Origin: Desulfobulbaceae bacterium
GTDB lineage: Bacteria; Desulfobacterota; Desulfobulbia; Desulfobulbales; Desulfobulbaceae
Length of the DNA stretch: 55,328 nt
Assembly: GCA_011389815.1 (NCBI GenBank)
Contig: JAABTP010000001.1
Coordinates: forward strand, 25,003-80,330
Reading direction: 5' to 3'
Each line of letters begins with the position of its first letter. The first letter of the stretch is position 1. The notes below the pieces were generated by a model. That model did no database searches and was not told the DNA's origin. It worked only from the letters and a program-made list of their open reading frames with translations. Position numbers and translations under genes: made by a program. This document shows, piece after piece, positions 1 through 9,368 of the stretch.

Positions 1-1
1 G

Positions 2-1891
2 TCTGGCCAGGTCATTGCCCTGGAAAAGGTCACCTTATTCGGCCTGGTCATTGCTGCGGACCGGCGGGTGAACTACGGACGCATCAGCAAGAAGACAGCA
101 GCGGAAGCCAAGGAGATCTTTATCCGCCAAGCCCTGATCCCCGGCGAACTCAGCGGCAAGTATCCATTTCTTGAGCATAATCTGGCCCTGGCCCGGCAAC
201 AGGAAGAGCTGGAGGAACGCCTGCGCAGGCGGGGCATCATGATTGATGAGCAGGTTTTGTACGAGTTTTACGATCAGCGGCTCGGTGAGGTCTATGACCG
301 CTTCACCCTGAACCGCTTTTTGAGCAGGAAGCGAAAACAGAGCAAGCCCGGTGAGGAAGCGGACGGCTTTCTCAGGATGACAGAGGAGGATCTTTGCCAA
401 AGCCAACCGGAAAGCGATGAGCTGTACCGCTTCCCGAAAACCCTGACCACGCCTCAAGGCGAGCTGCGGCTTTCTTATACCTTCCATCCCGGTCAGGAGG
501 ACGACGGGGTGACTGTGGATATCCCGGTCTCCTGCTGCCCGGCCCTGTCGCCGAATCTCTTTGAGTGGCTGGTGCCCGGCCTGCTGGAAGACAAGGTGGC
601 GGCCCTGCTCAAGGGGCTGCCCAAACGCCTGCGCAAGCTCTTTGTCCCTTTGCCGGACACGGCGGCCCTGCTCATGGACGGTATGGATCTCTACCAAGGT
701 TCCCTGTACCCGGCCTTGGAGCGTCTTCTCCTGCGGCATTTTCAGGTCAGAGTGACACGGGCGGACTGGCAGTTGGAGAATCTCTCCCTCCATCTTCGCA
801 TGCGTTTTCGTCTCTGTGATGAGCAAGGAAAGGCCCTGCATTATACGCGTGATTTCCATGAACTTGCCCGACATTGCGGGCCAATGCAGCAGGCAATCCA
901 AGGAGGGCAGGGGAGTAAGGCCGAAGACCTGCCTGTGAGAAAGGATATCCAGTCCTGGGATTTTAGTGAGGCACCACAGCCCCTGCCGGTTCGGGATCAG
1001 CAGAACCGGGTCACGGGACTCTACTATCCGGCTTTATTCCTGGAACAGGGCAAGGGGCCGGAGCAACTCCTCAGTCTGAAATATATCGCTGATGCGGCCC
1101 AGGCCCGAGCGCAGAATAAGAAGGGCCTGCGCTTCCTCTATACCAGGGAGTTCAGCAAGGAGGTCAAGGTGATCACCAAGGAATGCAAGGCAGCCGTGTC
1201 CGGTCATACAGCCTCCTGGCTTGCCCTGGGCCTCAAGGCCGGGGCCGGAGAAACCAAGACCTTGCTGCTGCACTGTATCCTGGATGATCTCTTTCAGATT
1301 GATGGGGATCTGCCCAGCAAGGCCAGCTTTGAACAGATTGTGCAGGATCTTCGCAGCCAGGGGATAACCCGGCTGGCAAGGGAACAGCTTAATCAGGTGC
1401 TGGATCTGCTGACGGAACGTCGCAAGACCCAGGTCGCTCTGACGCAAAGTAAACAACGGGCCGGGAAGAGCCGGAGTGCGGATCAGGCCCGTTTTGCCGA
1501 GTATGAGGATCTTTTGGCAGGGCTTGTTCCTTCGGATTTCCTTACCCGTCTGTCTCCGGCAGAAGCACTTGACCGGAAGCGGTATCTTCAGGCTCTGGCC
1601 AAGCGGATAGAGCGGGCCGAACATAGTCCCCTTAAAGATACGGACAAGGCCAAACGGGTGCAGCCCTTTGCCGAACATCTGCGTCAGCTGGAAAGAAAAG
1701 AGGCCGAGCAGAAAGCAGGCGGGAGTATTGCCGCTCCCTGCCGGGAGGCGGTTGCCCGGTATCGCCGCATGGTGGAGGAGTTCCGCATATCGGTCTTTGC
1801 CCCGGAGATAGGTACGGCTCTGCCAATTTCGGAAAAGCGGCTCAAGCAGCAATGGCAGGAGGTGGAGGAGAGTTGCAGGAGGGTGGAGTGA
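2..1891 (+). CDS. hrpA: ATP-dependent RNA helicase HrpA, C-terminal part (5' end outside window)
   Basis: The frame is open from the first bases of the window, so this is the C-terminal ~629 residues of a larger protein rather than a gene starting at an internal GTG. The motif DGVTVDIP, the FEWLVPGL and LPKRLRKLFVP blocks and the DWQLENLSLHLRMRFR stretch match the C-terminal DUF3418 region of HrpA DEAH-box helicases, which act on RNA and rescue stalled ribosomes in E. coli. The helicase core lies upstream of the window. It ends in a tail with KRLKQQWQEVEESCRRVE before TGA. A diverged copy of that tail recurs at 3796-3867, showing that a duplication included the gene end. Family identity is confident; the exact full length is unknown. 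Confidence 0.88.
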   Translation, partial: SGQVIALEKVTLFGLVIAADRRVNYGRISKKTAAEAKEIFIRQALIPGELSGKYPFLEHNLALARQQEELEERLRRRGIMIDEQVLYEFYDQRLGEVYDRFTLNRFLSRKRKQSKPGEEADGFLRMTEEDLCQSQPESDELYRFPKTLTTPQGELRLSYTFHPGQEDDGVTVDIPVSCCPALSPNLFEWLVPGLLEDKVAALLKGLPKRLRKLFVPLPDTAALLMDGMDLYQGSLYPALERLLLRHFQVRVTRADWQLENLSLHLRMRFRLCDEQGKALHYTRDFHELARHCGPMQQAIQGGQGSKAEDLPVRKDIQSWDFSEAPQPLPVRDQQNRVTGLYYPALFLEQGKGPEQLLSLKYIADAAQARAQNKKGLRFLYTREFSKEVKVITKECKAAVSGHTASWLALGLKAGAGETKTLLLHCILDDLFQIDGDLPSKASFEQIVQDLRSQGITRLAREQLNQVLDLLTERRKTQVALTQSKQRAGKSRSADQARFAEYEDLLAGLVPSDFLTRLSPAEALDRKRYLQALAKRIERAEHSPLKDTDKAKRVQPFAEHLRQLERKEAEQKAGGSIAAPCREAVARYRRMVEEFRISVFAPEIGTALPISEKRLKQQWQEVEESCRRVE

Positions 1892-1967
1892 TGTTGTCTG
1901 CTTGAAAAAATGTTCAGGAACGTGTAGATGTTGATTTGTTTCTTGAAGTATACTGTCAGCCAATGTT

Positions 1968-3507
1968 CAGCCCGTACATAACCTTATCAACGATTCAATC
2001 CATCATGATTAAAAAACTCGTTGTTTCCAATTTCCGCAGTCTTGGTCCTGACATTCATTTTGAACCGGGTAAACTTTCCTTCTTTATAGGACCGAACGGA
2101 TCGGGAAAGTCAAACATTCTTGATGTGCTTTCCTTTGTCAGGGATTCGGTTATGCAGGGCTTACCTGCCGCTATTACTCAGAGAGGCGGTATTGACACTG
2201 TACGGAGACGCAGTCATGGGCGCCCTTTTGATGTACACATAGAATTGCAGCTTCTTATTGATCAGCAGCATGTAACATATGAATTTATTATTACCGGTGA
2301 TCGTCTTGAAGAGTACAGGGTAAAGACAGAAAAAGCAATTATGTACGGGTCGAACGGCGAGGAAAAAGTGTCATTTGTCAGAAACGGGCACGACTGGGAC
2401 GGGCCGGAAGGGGTGGCACCCTTTATGGATGAACAGTCCCTTGCCCTGACCCCCTTGGGAGGGACGAAACAGTTTAAGCCTTTGGTTGACTTCTTGTCCG
2501 GTCTCACTGTCTATTCTATCTTCCCGGACACTCTTCGGGTTCCGCAGCGTTTTGATTCAAGCCATCCGCTCAAAGAACATGGAGAAAATTGGGTATCCAT
2601 TTTACGGGAACTGGTGAAAGAAAAGTACGCCAAAGATGATATTGTTACAGGATTGAGAAAGCTCACCGGAGATATTGAGGATGTCCGGGTGGCGAGCGCG
2701 GCGGGATATCTGATAGCCGAGTTTAAGCAGCAGGTCAAGGGGCAGAAAGCGAAACGATGGTTTGATGCGGCCCAGCAGTCGGACGGGACATTGAGAGTCG
2801 CCGGACTGTTGACAGCCTTGGTTCAATCCCCCGCTCTTCCGGTGATCGGTGTGGAGGAACCTGAACTGACCGTTCATCCGGGTGCTCTGCCCATGCTTTA
2901 CGATTATCTGCGGCAGGCCAGTGAGGTCTCCCAGGTTTTTGTCACCACGCACAGTCCGATTATTCTTGATGTTGTTGACATTGAGAACGACGTTATTTTT
3001 GTGGTCAACCGGGTTGAAGGGAAGACAGATGTGCAAAAAATAACAGGTCAGCAGCTGGAACCTGTCCGCAAGAGTCTGTTACGATTGGGTGACCTTTTTA
3101 TGTCTGGTGACTTGCAGCTTTCTCTTTTTGATGATACGTCCTGGAGGAAATGATTTTGAGCGGTCAAAAGGGCTACCTGCTTGTGGAAGGACACGGGGAA
3201 GTGGAGGCAGCCCAGAATCTTATTACCCGCCTGAGTCACGATATCGGTCTATACAATATTCCTTGGAGTAAGCCGTTGCGCTGGCCGAACCTGCATCAAT
3301 GGCAGGGGCATAAATCCGGCGGCGTAATGTCAGGGGCCGAGTTCATTCGCACTAAGTCTGATGCGGGAGCACTGTTAATCCTCCGAGATGAGGATGATCA
3401 ATGTCCCAAGGATCTTGCGCCGCAGATTGCACAGCAATTAAGAACACTCAAGCTTCCCTTTCCGACAGCTTACGTGCTGTTGCATCCGGAATATGAGGTG
3501 CTTTTTC
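1968..3507 (+). repeat. Copy A of a ~1.54-kb tandemly duplicated module
   Basis: This stretch matches 4886-6427 closely, beginning in the noncoding leader (cccgtacata versus cccgtgcata) and running through the ATPase gene and the first ~118 codons of the DUF4276 gene. Nucleotide differences are mostly synonymous. Confidence 0.9.
2005..3153 (+). CDS. AAA-family ATPase (RecF/SMC-like, AAA_21 type), copy 1
   Basis: Predicted 382-residue cytosolic ATPase. The start chosen is the ATG of MIKKLVVSNFRSLG because copy 2 begins at the same residue; an in-frame upstream start at 1936 is not conserved. Walker A GPNGSGKS spans residues 29-36. A Walker B-like GVEEPELTVHP sits near 280 and a switch histidine motif TTHSP near 312, the arrangement of OLD/RecF-type ATPases. 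The stop overlaps the next ATG by four bases (ATGA), so the two genes are translationally coupled. Such ATPases paired with TOPRIM-like proteins (OLD, RloAB, PARIS-type pairs) are commonly phage-defence modules; that role here is inference. No good Shine-Dalgarno precedes the ATG. Confidence 0.8.
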   Translation: MIKKLVVSNFRSLGPDIHFEPGKLSFFIGPNGSGKSNILDVLSFVRDSVMQGLPAAITQRGGIDTVRRRSHGRPFDVHIELQLLIDQQHVTYEFIITGDRLEEYRVKTEKAIMYGSNGEEKVSFVRNGHDWDGPEGVAPFMDEQSLALTPLGGTKQFKPLVDFLSGLTVYSIFPDTLRVPQRFDSSHPLKEHGENWVSILRELVKEKYAKDDIVTGLRKLTGDIEDVRVASAAGYLIAEFKQQVKGQKAKRWFDAAQQSDGTLRVAGLLTALVQSPALPVIGVEEPELTVHPGALPMLYDYLRQASEVSQVFVTTHSPIILDVVDIENDVIFVVNRVEGKTDVQKITGQQLEPVRKSLLRLGDLFMSGDLQLSLFDDTSWRK

Positions 3508-3770
3508 TTCCCTGTTTAGAGCGGATGGGGTTTCCAGCTTGGGATCGCGATTCATGGGAAGCTCGACGGGGAATCAAAGAATGGCTTTCTGGACAATTAC
3601 CCAAAGGGCGTTCGTACAAACCCACTGTGCAGCAGTTTGCCATGACCCGGCAGCTTGACTTTCCGACTTTACGTTCGGCAAATGTCCCCAGCTTCGGCAG
3701 CTTGGAAAGAGGACTGCGCTTTCTGTCAGATTATTCAGATCAAGCCGGTAAAGTGTACCCGGCTGAGTAA
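3150..3770 (+). CDS. DUF4276-family TOPRIM-like protein, copy 1 (full length)
   Basis: 206 residues. The N-terminal motif LLVEGHGEVEA (E13, E17) and the acidic cluster RDEDD (D80-D83) are placed like the glutamate and DxD of TOPRIM nuclease domains. The overall pattern fits DUF4276 proteins, which usually accompany AAA ATPases. The ATG lies inside the ATPase stop (ATGA), with GGAGGAA just ahead as ribosome binding site. By analogy with OLD-type systems, the ATPase would control a nuclease activity of this partner. That function is inferred, not shown. This is the intact copy; the second copy (6070-6447) is cut after residue ~118. Confidence 0.75.
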   Translation: MILSGQKGYLLVEGHGEVEAAQNLITRLSHDIGLYNIPWSKPLRWPNLHQWQGHKSGGVMSGAEFIRTKSDAGALLILRDEDDQCPKDLAPQIAQQLRTLKLPFPTAYVLLHPEYEVLFLPCLERMGFPAWDRDSWEARRGIKEWLSGQLPKGRSYKPTVQQFAMTRQLDFPTLRSANVPSFGSLERGLRFLSDYSDQAGKVYPAE

Positions 3771-3795
3771 GTATCTTTCTTGCCATGTCTTAGCC

Positions 3796-3867
3796 ATGCC
3801 GGTCTCCGAGAAACGGCTGAAGGAGCAATGGCAGCAGGTGGATGAGAGTTGCAGGCGGGTGGAGTGA
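3796..3867 (+). pseudogene. Fragment of the hrpA 3' end (duplication scar)
   Basis: 24 codons encode a peptide ending EKRLKEQWQQVDESCRRVE, nearly identical to the last residues of HrpA at 1820-1891, including the stop. It lies just after copy 1 of the ATPase module and before the exported protein, marking the original left boundary of the duplicated unit. It has no ribosome binding site and is unlikely to be expressed. Confidence 0.85.
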
Positions 3868-4009
3868 GGAGGGGGGATTGCTGTTTTGCTCTGCACGCCG
3901 TTTTGCATTGAACCGGCTGTTGCGTCAGTGTAGTTTGTAGAAATATTTTATAATTTATGATGAGTCGATCCCGTAACCTGTATTCGATTGTTTACTAAGG
4001 AGAAAGAGC

Positions 4010-4882
4010 ATGAGCCGTTTCTTTGTCAAGACTATCCTGCTGCTGTTTTTTCTGCATACCCAAATAGTTCCCGCCTCGGCAGAAGAGGTCGAACACAAAG
4101 AGATTGCACGGAAGCTTACAGTGCAGTCATCGGGGCTTGCCGACCATGATGTAGAAATTGTTGGTAAGCCGAAAAAATACACCGGTACAACTGATTATTC
4201 TGTGGGTGATATTGAGAATGGTACACTCATTTATTTGACTGCGCCTGCAACTGCGGGCAGTTGGCTCGGGAAGGAGAAACTTGTATCTTGGACTGGATGT
4301 GACTTTATGTTCGGAAGAACATGCACGGTTAAGATGCTTTCCAATAAAACAGTGACTGTCAAGTATGCCTCCAAGGATCGCAAGGCAGCAGATTCCGGCA
4401 ATCCATTGAAGGATCTTTTTGAAAATCTGAAAAAGTTTGATGAAGAGTATGATGCAAGGCACAGTGAAACATCCGGTTTCTGCAATGCACTGGAGATCGT
4501 TTTAAAAAATCCGGAACAGCTGGATGTGCGGTATATTGTAAGCTCTTATGATCCGATAGGACACTCAGGTAAATATGTGAGTGGTCCTGACGGTACTCGT
4601 ATACCGGAATCAACCTCTGTGATCAGCACAGCCGATGCGTTGCGAGCTGTGGAATGGAGGAAGTATACCGATGCTCCTCTTTATGCGGTCATCATCACTA
4701 AAAAATGCGACGGAAGCACAACGCGGCATGTTCAACCGATCAAGTTGGGCGGCATGATTCAGGAAGATTCGACATCATTCAAGGACATGAAATCAAGAAT
4801 CATTGTTACTGTCACTTCATCTTTGTCGGCTGATGATGAAACGGAAATGCGAATAAACTATCCTGATCTACCGATGAAGTAA
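4010..4882 (+). CDS. Exported protein of unknown function
   Basis: 290 residues with a clear Sec signal peptide (MSRFFVKTILLLFFLHTQ, cleavage likely after PASAEE), so probably periplasmic or outer-membrane associated. AAGGAGAAAGAGC precedes the ATG as a good ribosome binding site. The mature part is mixed alpha/beta with two cysteines in TGCDFMFGRTC. I do not recognise a family. It sits between the hrpA-tail scar and the second ATPase copy; a homologous insert is absent in front of copy 1, so it was either lost there or inserted here. Link to the ATPase module is unproven. Confidence 0.7.
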   Translation: MSRFFVKTILLLFFLHTQIVPASAEEVEHKEIARKLTVQSSGLADHDVEIVGKPKKYTGTTDYSVGDIENGTLIYLTAPATAGSWLGKEKLVSWTGCDFMFGRTCTVKMLSNKTVTVKYASKDRKAADSGNPLKDLFENLKKFDEEYDARHSETSGFCNALEIVLKNPEQLDVRYIVSSYDPIGHSGKYVSGPDGTRIPESTSVISTADALRAVEWRKYTDAPLYAVIITKKCDGSTTRHVQPIKLGGMIQEDSTSFKDMKSRIIVTVTSSLSADDETEMRINYPDLPMK

Positions 4883-4885
4883 CTC

Positions 4886-6427
4886 ACCCCGTGCATAATC
4901 TCATCAACGATTAAACCTATCATGATCAAAAAACTCGTTGTTTCCAATTTCCGCAGTCTTGGGCCTGACATTCATTTTGAACCGGGCAGGCTTTCCTTTT
5001 TTATAGGACTGAACGGGTCAGGAAAGTCAAACATCCTTGATGTGCTCTCATTTGTCAGGGATTCGGTTATGCAGGGCTTACCTGCCGCTATCACCCATAG
5101 AGGGGGAATCGACAGTGTTCGGAGACGCAGTCATGGTCGTCCTTTTGATGTGTATATAGAATTTCAGCTTCTCATTGATCAGCAGCATGTCACGTATGAA
5201 TTTATTATCACAGGAGATCGCCTCGAAGAATATAGAGTAAAGAGGGAAAAGGCCATTATGTACGGGCCGAATGGCGAGGAGAAGGTGTCATTTATCAGAA
5301 ATGGTCACGAATGGGATGGGCCGGAAGGTGTGGCACCCTTTATGGACGAACAGTCCTTGGCCTTGACTGCGTTAGGAGGGACGAAGCAGTTTAAGCCCTT
5401 AGTTGACTTTCTCTCTGGGCTTACAGTTTATTCAATTTTCCCGGATACTCTTCGCATTCCCCAACGTTTTGATTCCAGTCATCCGCTGAAAGAGCATGGA
5501 GAAAACTGGGTGTCTATTTTGCGGGAATTGGTGAAAGAAAAGTACGCTAAAGATGATATTGTTACAGGATTGAGGAAGCTTACCGGGGATATTGAGGATG
5601 TCCGGGTGGCGAGCGCGGCGGGATATCTGATAGCCGAGTTTAAGCAGCAGGTCAAGGGACAGAAGGCGAAACGTTGGTTTGATGCGGCTCAACAGTCGGA
5701 TGGAACGCTCAGGGTTGCAGGATTACTAACGGCCTTGGTACAAACTCCGGCTCTTCCGGTGATCGGGGTTGAAGAACCAGAACTCACTGTGCATCCCGGA
5801 GCCTTGCCCATGCTCTATGACTATTTGCGGCAGGCCAGTGAAGTTTCACAGGTTTTTGTAACTACCCATAGTCCGGTAATCCTTGATGTTGTTGATGTTG
5901 AAAACGATGTTGTTTTTGTCGTCAATAAGGTGGATGGAAAAACAGATGTAAAAAAGATGGCGGATACGCAGCTAGAACCTGTTCGCAAGAGTCTGTTGCG
6001 ATTAGGGGATCTTTTTATGTCAGGTGACTTACAGCTTTCTCTTTTTGACGATGATACCCTCTGCGGAGAATGATTGTGGCTGGCAAAAAGGGATATCTGC
6101 TTGTGGAAGGGCACGGAGAAGTGGAGGCTGCTCAGAATCTTATTACCCGCCTGAGTCACGACATTGGAATATATAATATCCCCTGGAGTAAACCTTTGCG
6201 TTGGACAAATCTGCATCAATGGCAAGGGGGTAAATCAGGAGGAGTAATGGCAGGTGCTGAGTTTATTCGCACAAAGCCGGATGCTGGGGCATTGTTGATT
6301 CTTCGTGACGAAGACGATCAATGTCCCAGGGATCTTGCGCCGCAGATCGCACGGCAATTGCGGACACTCAATCTTCCTTTTCCAAGACCATACGTTCTGC
6401 TACATCCCGAGTATGAGTTGCTCTTTC
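4886..6427 (+). repeat. Copy B of the tandemly duplicated ATPase/DUF4276 module
   Basis: Matches 1968-3507. Homology stops abruptly inside the DUF4276 gene, immediately before the clpB promoter region. Confidence 0.9.
4922..6073 (+). CDS. AAA-family ATPase (RecF/SMC-like), copy 2
   Basis: 383 residues, roughly 94 percent identical by eye to the ATPase at 2005-3153, with many synonymous codon differences. This indicates that the protein sequence has been kept under selection since duplication. Walker A reads GLNGSGKS (proline to leucine relative to copy 1). The VEEPEL and TTHSP motifs are intact. The C-terminal few residues differ (DDDTLCGE versus DDTSWRK). It overlaps the following truncated DUF4276 gene by ATGA. 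Role as in copy 1: probable ATPase of a two-gene defence-like module, inferred. Confidence 0.8.
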   Translation: MIKKLVVSNFRSLGPDIHFEPGRLSFFIGLNGSGKSNILDVLSFVRDSVMQGLPAAITHRGGIDSVRRRSHGRPFDVYIEFQLLIDQQHVTYEFIITGDRLEEYRVKREKAIMYGPNGEEKVSFIRNGHEWDGPEGVAPFMDEQSLALTALGGTKQFKPLVDFLSGLTVYSIFPDTLRIPQRFDSSHPLKEHGENWVSILRELVKEKYAKDDIVTGLRKLTGDIEDVRVASAAGYLIAEFKQQVKGQKAKRWFDAAQQSDGTLRVAGLLTALVQTPALPVIGVEEPELTVHPGALPMLYDYLRQASEVSQVFVTTHSPVILDVVDVENDVVFVVNKVDGKTDVKKMADTQLEPVRKSLLRLGDLFMSGDLQLSLFDDDTLCGE

Positions 6428-6447
6428 GCTTCCATCCTTCTTCTTGA
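6070..6447 (+). pseudogene. Truncated DUF4276 TOPRIM-like gene, copy 2
   Basis: Residues 1-118 follow copy 1 closely, including VEGHGE and RDEDD, then the frame runs into unrelated sequence (FRFHPSS) and stops. About 80 C-terminal residues of the 206-residue copy are missing. The stop codon lies inside the putative -35 box of clpB, so the deletion or insertion end falls exactly at the clpB promoter. It may be nonfunctional, or a short TOPRIM-core protein; the former is more likely. Confidence 0.75.
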
Positions 6448-6471
6448 CAGCTTGCAAATCATTCTTATCTT
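6444..6471 (+). promoter_or_regulatory. Putative sigma-70 promoter of clpB
   Basis: TTGACA (6444-6449), 16-base spacer, TATCTT (6466-6471), about 75 bases ahead of the clpB ATG. No clear heat-shock sigma-32 box is visible. Confidence 0.4.
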
Positions 6472-6545
6472 TTTATATCAGGAATAAAGAAGACAACCCC
6501 TGTCCTCTGTCAAAGGGACGAAAATATAAGAAAAGAGGAGATGCT

Positions 6546-9137
6546 ATGCAGCTTGATAAATTCACCGTTAAATCCCAGGAAGCAATCCAAACCGCGCACA
6601 GTCTGGCCGAGCAGTTCGGCAACCCGGAAATGCAGCCGGAGCACCTGCTCAAGGCCCTGCTGGAGCAGCCCGAAGGCGTGGTGGTGCCGATCCTTCAGAA
6701 GCTCGGTGTCACCCCGGCGGTAGTGCTCAGTGAAACAGATCAGCTGATCGCTAAACTGCCCAAGGTCTCGGGTTCCGGGGCAGGGCAGTCCTATATGTCC
6801 AAGACCTTCACAAAGGTGGTAGATCAGGCGGCCAAGGAAGCCTCTTCCATGCAGGATGAGTATGTCAGTCAGGAGCATCTCTTTCTCGGTATCCTGAAAA
6901 GCGACACCTTGGCTCCGGTTGCTCAGATGCTCCAGCGCATGGGCATCAATCCGGTGACCTTTCTCCAGGCCCTGACCGGTATTCGCGGCAATCAGCGGGT
7001 CACGGATCCCTACCCGGAGGATAAGTACCAGGCCCTGGAAAAATACGCCCGCAACCTTACCGATGTGGCCCGACGCGGCAAGCTGGACCCGGTTATTGGC
7101 CGGGATGAAGAGGTGCGCCGGATCATTCAGGTGCTCAGTCGTCGTACCAAGAACAACCCGGTGCTTATCGGTGAGCCAGGCGTGGGCAAGACCGCCATTG
7201 TCGAGGGGTTGGCCCAGCGCATTGTCAACGGCGATATTCCGGCCACTCTGGAAGGAAAACAGGTCATTGCTCTGGACTTGGGACTGCTCATCGCTGGCGC
7301 AAAATACCGGGGTGAGTTCGAGGATCGGCTCAAGGCCGTGCTCAAGGAGGTAGAGAAGAAAGCAGGAGAGATCATCCTCTTTATTGATGAGATTCATACC
7401 TTGGTGGGTGCCGGAGCATCGGAAGGGTCTATGGATGCCTCCAATATGCTGAAGCCAGCCCTGGCCCGGGGTGAGCTGCATTGCGTGGGCGCAACCACTC
7501 TGGATGAATATCGCAAGTACATTGAAAAGGATGCTGCCCTGGAACGACGTTTCCAACCAGTTATTATTCAGCAACCCAGTGAAGAGGATACCGTGGCAAT
7601 CCTGCGCGGGATTAAGGAGAAGTACGAGGTCCATCACGGGGTGCGGATTCAGGACAGTGCCACTGTGGCTGCGGTCACCTTGTCCAACCGCTACATCTCT
7701 GATCGTTTTCTGCCGGACAAGGCCATTGACCTGATTGATGAGGCCGCCTCTCGACTACGCATTGAAATTGATTCCATGCCTACAGAGATTGATGAGCTGG
7801 ATCGCAGGCGGATCAAGATGGAGATTGAGCAGGAGGCATTAAAGAAGGAAAAAGACAAGGCATCCAAAGAGCAGCTGGATCGGCTGAAAAAAGATCTGGC
7901 CGAACTGAACGAGCAGCTCGACGCCATGAAGGGACAATGGCAGCTGGAAAAAGATGTGATCCAGCGCATCCGCGATATTAAGGCCAGGATTGATGAGGCC
8001 CATGTTGAAGAGCAGCGTGCTGAACGGGCCGGTGAGTTGAGCAAGGTGGCCGAGATCCGCTACGGCAGGATTGTGGAGCTGGAAAAGGAACTGGAGGCGG
8101 AAAACACGAAGCTGGCCGAGATCCAGGCGGACAGCCAGATGCTCAAGGAAGAGGTCGGTGCCGAGGATGTGGCTGCTGTAGTTGCCAAGTGGACCGGTAT
8201 CCCGGTGGATAAGCTCCTGGAAGGGGAAAAGGAGAAGCTGGTGCAGGCGGAGTCCGAGTTAGCGCGGCGGGTGGTGGGCCAAAAAGAGGCCATTACCTCG
8301 GTGGCGAATGCGGTGCGCCGGGCCAGGGCCGGTCTCCAAGACCCGGATCGACCGCTGGGTTCTTTTATCTTCCTCGGCCCCACCGGTGTGGGCAAGACCG
8401 AGCTGGCACGCAGTCTGGCCGACTTCCTCTTTGACTCGGAACAGGCTATGATCCGTATTGATATGTCCGAGTACATGGAGAAGCACTCGGTGGCCCGGCT
8501 GATCGGTGCCCCTCCGGGCTATGTAGGCTATGATGAAGGTGGAATGCTCACTGAGGTGGTTCGACGGAGACCATACTCTGTTGTCTTGCTTGATGAAATT
8601 GAAAAGGCCCATCCGGATGTGTTCAATGTCCTGCTCCAGGCCCTGGATGACGGTCGGATGACCGACGGCAAAGGACGGACTGTATCCTTTAAAAATACCA
8701 TCATTATTATGACCTCAAACCTGGGCAGTCATATCATTATGGAGCAGGGACAAAAAGATCCCGAGGCCATGCGTCAGCAGGTGGATGAACTGATGCATCG
8801 TCAGTTTCGACCGGAGTTCCTGAACCGGGTGGATGAGATTATTACCTTTCATGGTTTGACCCGTGATGATTTACTCCAGATTGTGGATATCCAGATTGCC
8901 AGAATGGCCCAGCGCTTGGCTGACCGCAAGTTCTCTGTCGAGTTGACAGATGCAGCAAAACTTTTTCTTGTCGATATCGGTTATGATCCTGCCTTTGGTG
9001 CCCGCCCTCTGAAGCGAGCCATCCAACGGTATATTGAAGATCCCTTGGCCTTGGAAATTCTGGAAGGACGGTTTAGTGAGGGTGATTCGGTGCGGATTGA
9101 TCGGGGTGAGGAGAACCGGTTGGTGTTTGGAAAATAA
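6546..9137 (+). CDS. clpB: ATP-dependent chaperone ClpB
   Basis: 863 residues, the usual length of this Hsp104-family disaggregase, which works with DnaK to dissolve protein aggregates in the cytosol. The start [13 protein letters not shown] was chosen because AGAGGAG lies five bases ahead and the N-domain begins there; an upstream in-frame start would add a non-homologous 34 residues. Order: Clp N-domain (1-145), AAA1 with Walker A GEPGVGKT near 208, a long charged coiled-coil middle domain (about 400-530), AAA2 with Walker A GPTGVGKT near 611, and the C-terminal Clp small domain. All key motifs ([24 protein letters not shown]) are present. Confidence 0.97.
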   Translation: MQLDKFTVKSQEAIQTAHSLAEQFGNPEMQPEHLLKALLEQPEGVVVPILQKLGVTPAVVLSETDQLIAKLPKVSGSGAGQSYMSKTFTKVVDQAAKEASSMQDEYVSQEHLFLGILKSDTLAPVAQMLQRMGINPVTFLQALTGIRGNQRVTDPYPEDKYQALEKYARNLTDVARRGKLDPVIGRDEEVRRIIQVLSRRTKNNPVLIGEPGVGKTAIVEGLAQRIVNGDIPATLEGKQVIALDLGLLIAGAKYRGEFEDRLKAVLKEVEKKAGEIILFIDEIHTLVGAGASEGSMDASNMLKPALARGELHCVGATTLDEYRKYIEKDAALERRFQPVIIQQPSEEDTVAILRGIKEKYEVHHGVRIQDSATVAAVTLSNRYISDRFLPDKAIDLIDEAASRLRIEIDSMPTEIDELDRRRIKMEIEQEALKKEKDKASKEQLDRLKKDLAELNEQLDAMKGQWQLEKDVIQRIRDIKARIDEAHVEEQRAERAGELSKVAEIRYGRIVELEKELEAENTKLAEIQADSQMLKEEVGAEDVAAVVAKWTGIPVDKLLEGEKEKLVQAESELARRVVGQKEAITSVANAVRRARAGLQDPDRPLGSFIFLGPTGVGKTELARSLADFLFDSEQAMIRIDMSEYMEKHSVARLIGAPPGYVGYDEGGMLTEVVRRRPYSVVLLDEIEKAHPDVFNVLLQALDDGRMTDGKGRTVSFKNTIIIMTSNLGSHIIMEQGQKDPEAMRQQVDELMHRQFRPEFLNRVDEIITFHGLTRDDLLQIVDIQIARMAQRLADRKFSVELTDAAKLFLVDIGYDPAFGARPLKRAIQRYIEDPLALEILEGRFSEGDSVRIDRGEENRLVFGK

Positions 9138-9315
9138 TAAGCAACAGGCCCATATTTCTTTAACACAGTTTGCACGTTGATATTTCGTTGAGTGCAAGGT
9201 ATCATAGGGTCGTCTTTTTGCAAGGGCTCATTTTTGGCTCTTCAGTCTGGAACAGCATACGATGTCAATAGGTCAGGTGGCTTGCAAAAAGTTTACCTGT
9301 ACGTAAAGATACCTT

Positions 9316-9340
9316 TATCCGGCCCCAGAGGGGCCGGATA
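9316..9340. terminator. Strong hairpin between clpB and kdsB
   Basis: A perfect 11-bp stem (TATCCGGCCCC / GGGGCCGGATA) around an AGA loop, lying 178 bases after clpB. There is no T-tract, so it may be a factor-dependent terminator, an RNA-stability element or a REP-type palindrome. Confidence 0.5.
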
Positions 9341-9346
9341 GGTGCT

Positions 9347-9366
9347 TATATATGAACGCATATATA
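9347..9366 (+). promoter_or_regulatory. Inverted repeat covering the kdsB translation start region
   Basis: TATATATG-AACG-CATATATA is a perfect 8-bp inverted repeat ending two bases before the kdsB ATG, exactly where a Shine-Dalgarno sequence would be expected; none is visible. It could be an operator or a start-masking RNA hairpin. Confidence 0.4.
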
Positions 9367-9368
9367 CA

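Noticed and set aside
35-901. Long minus-strand open frame opposite hrpA
   Set aside because: It is a shadow of the real gene on the plus strand, with no start signal or domain.
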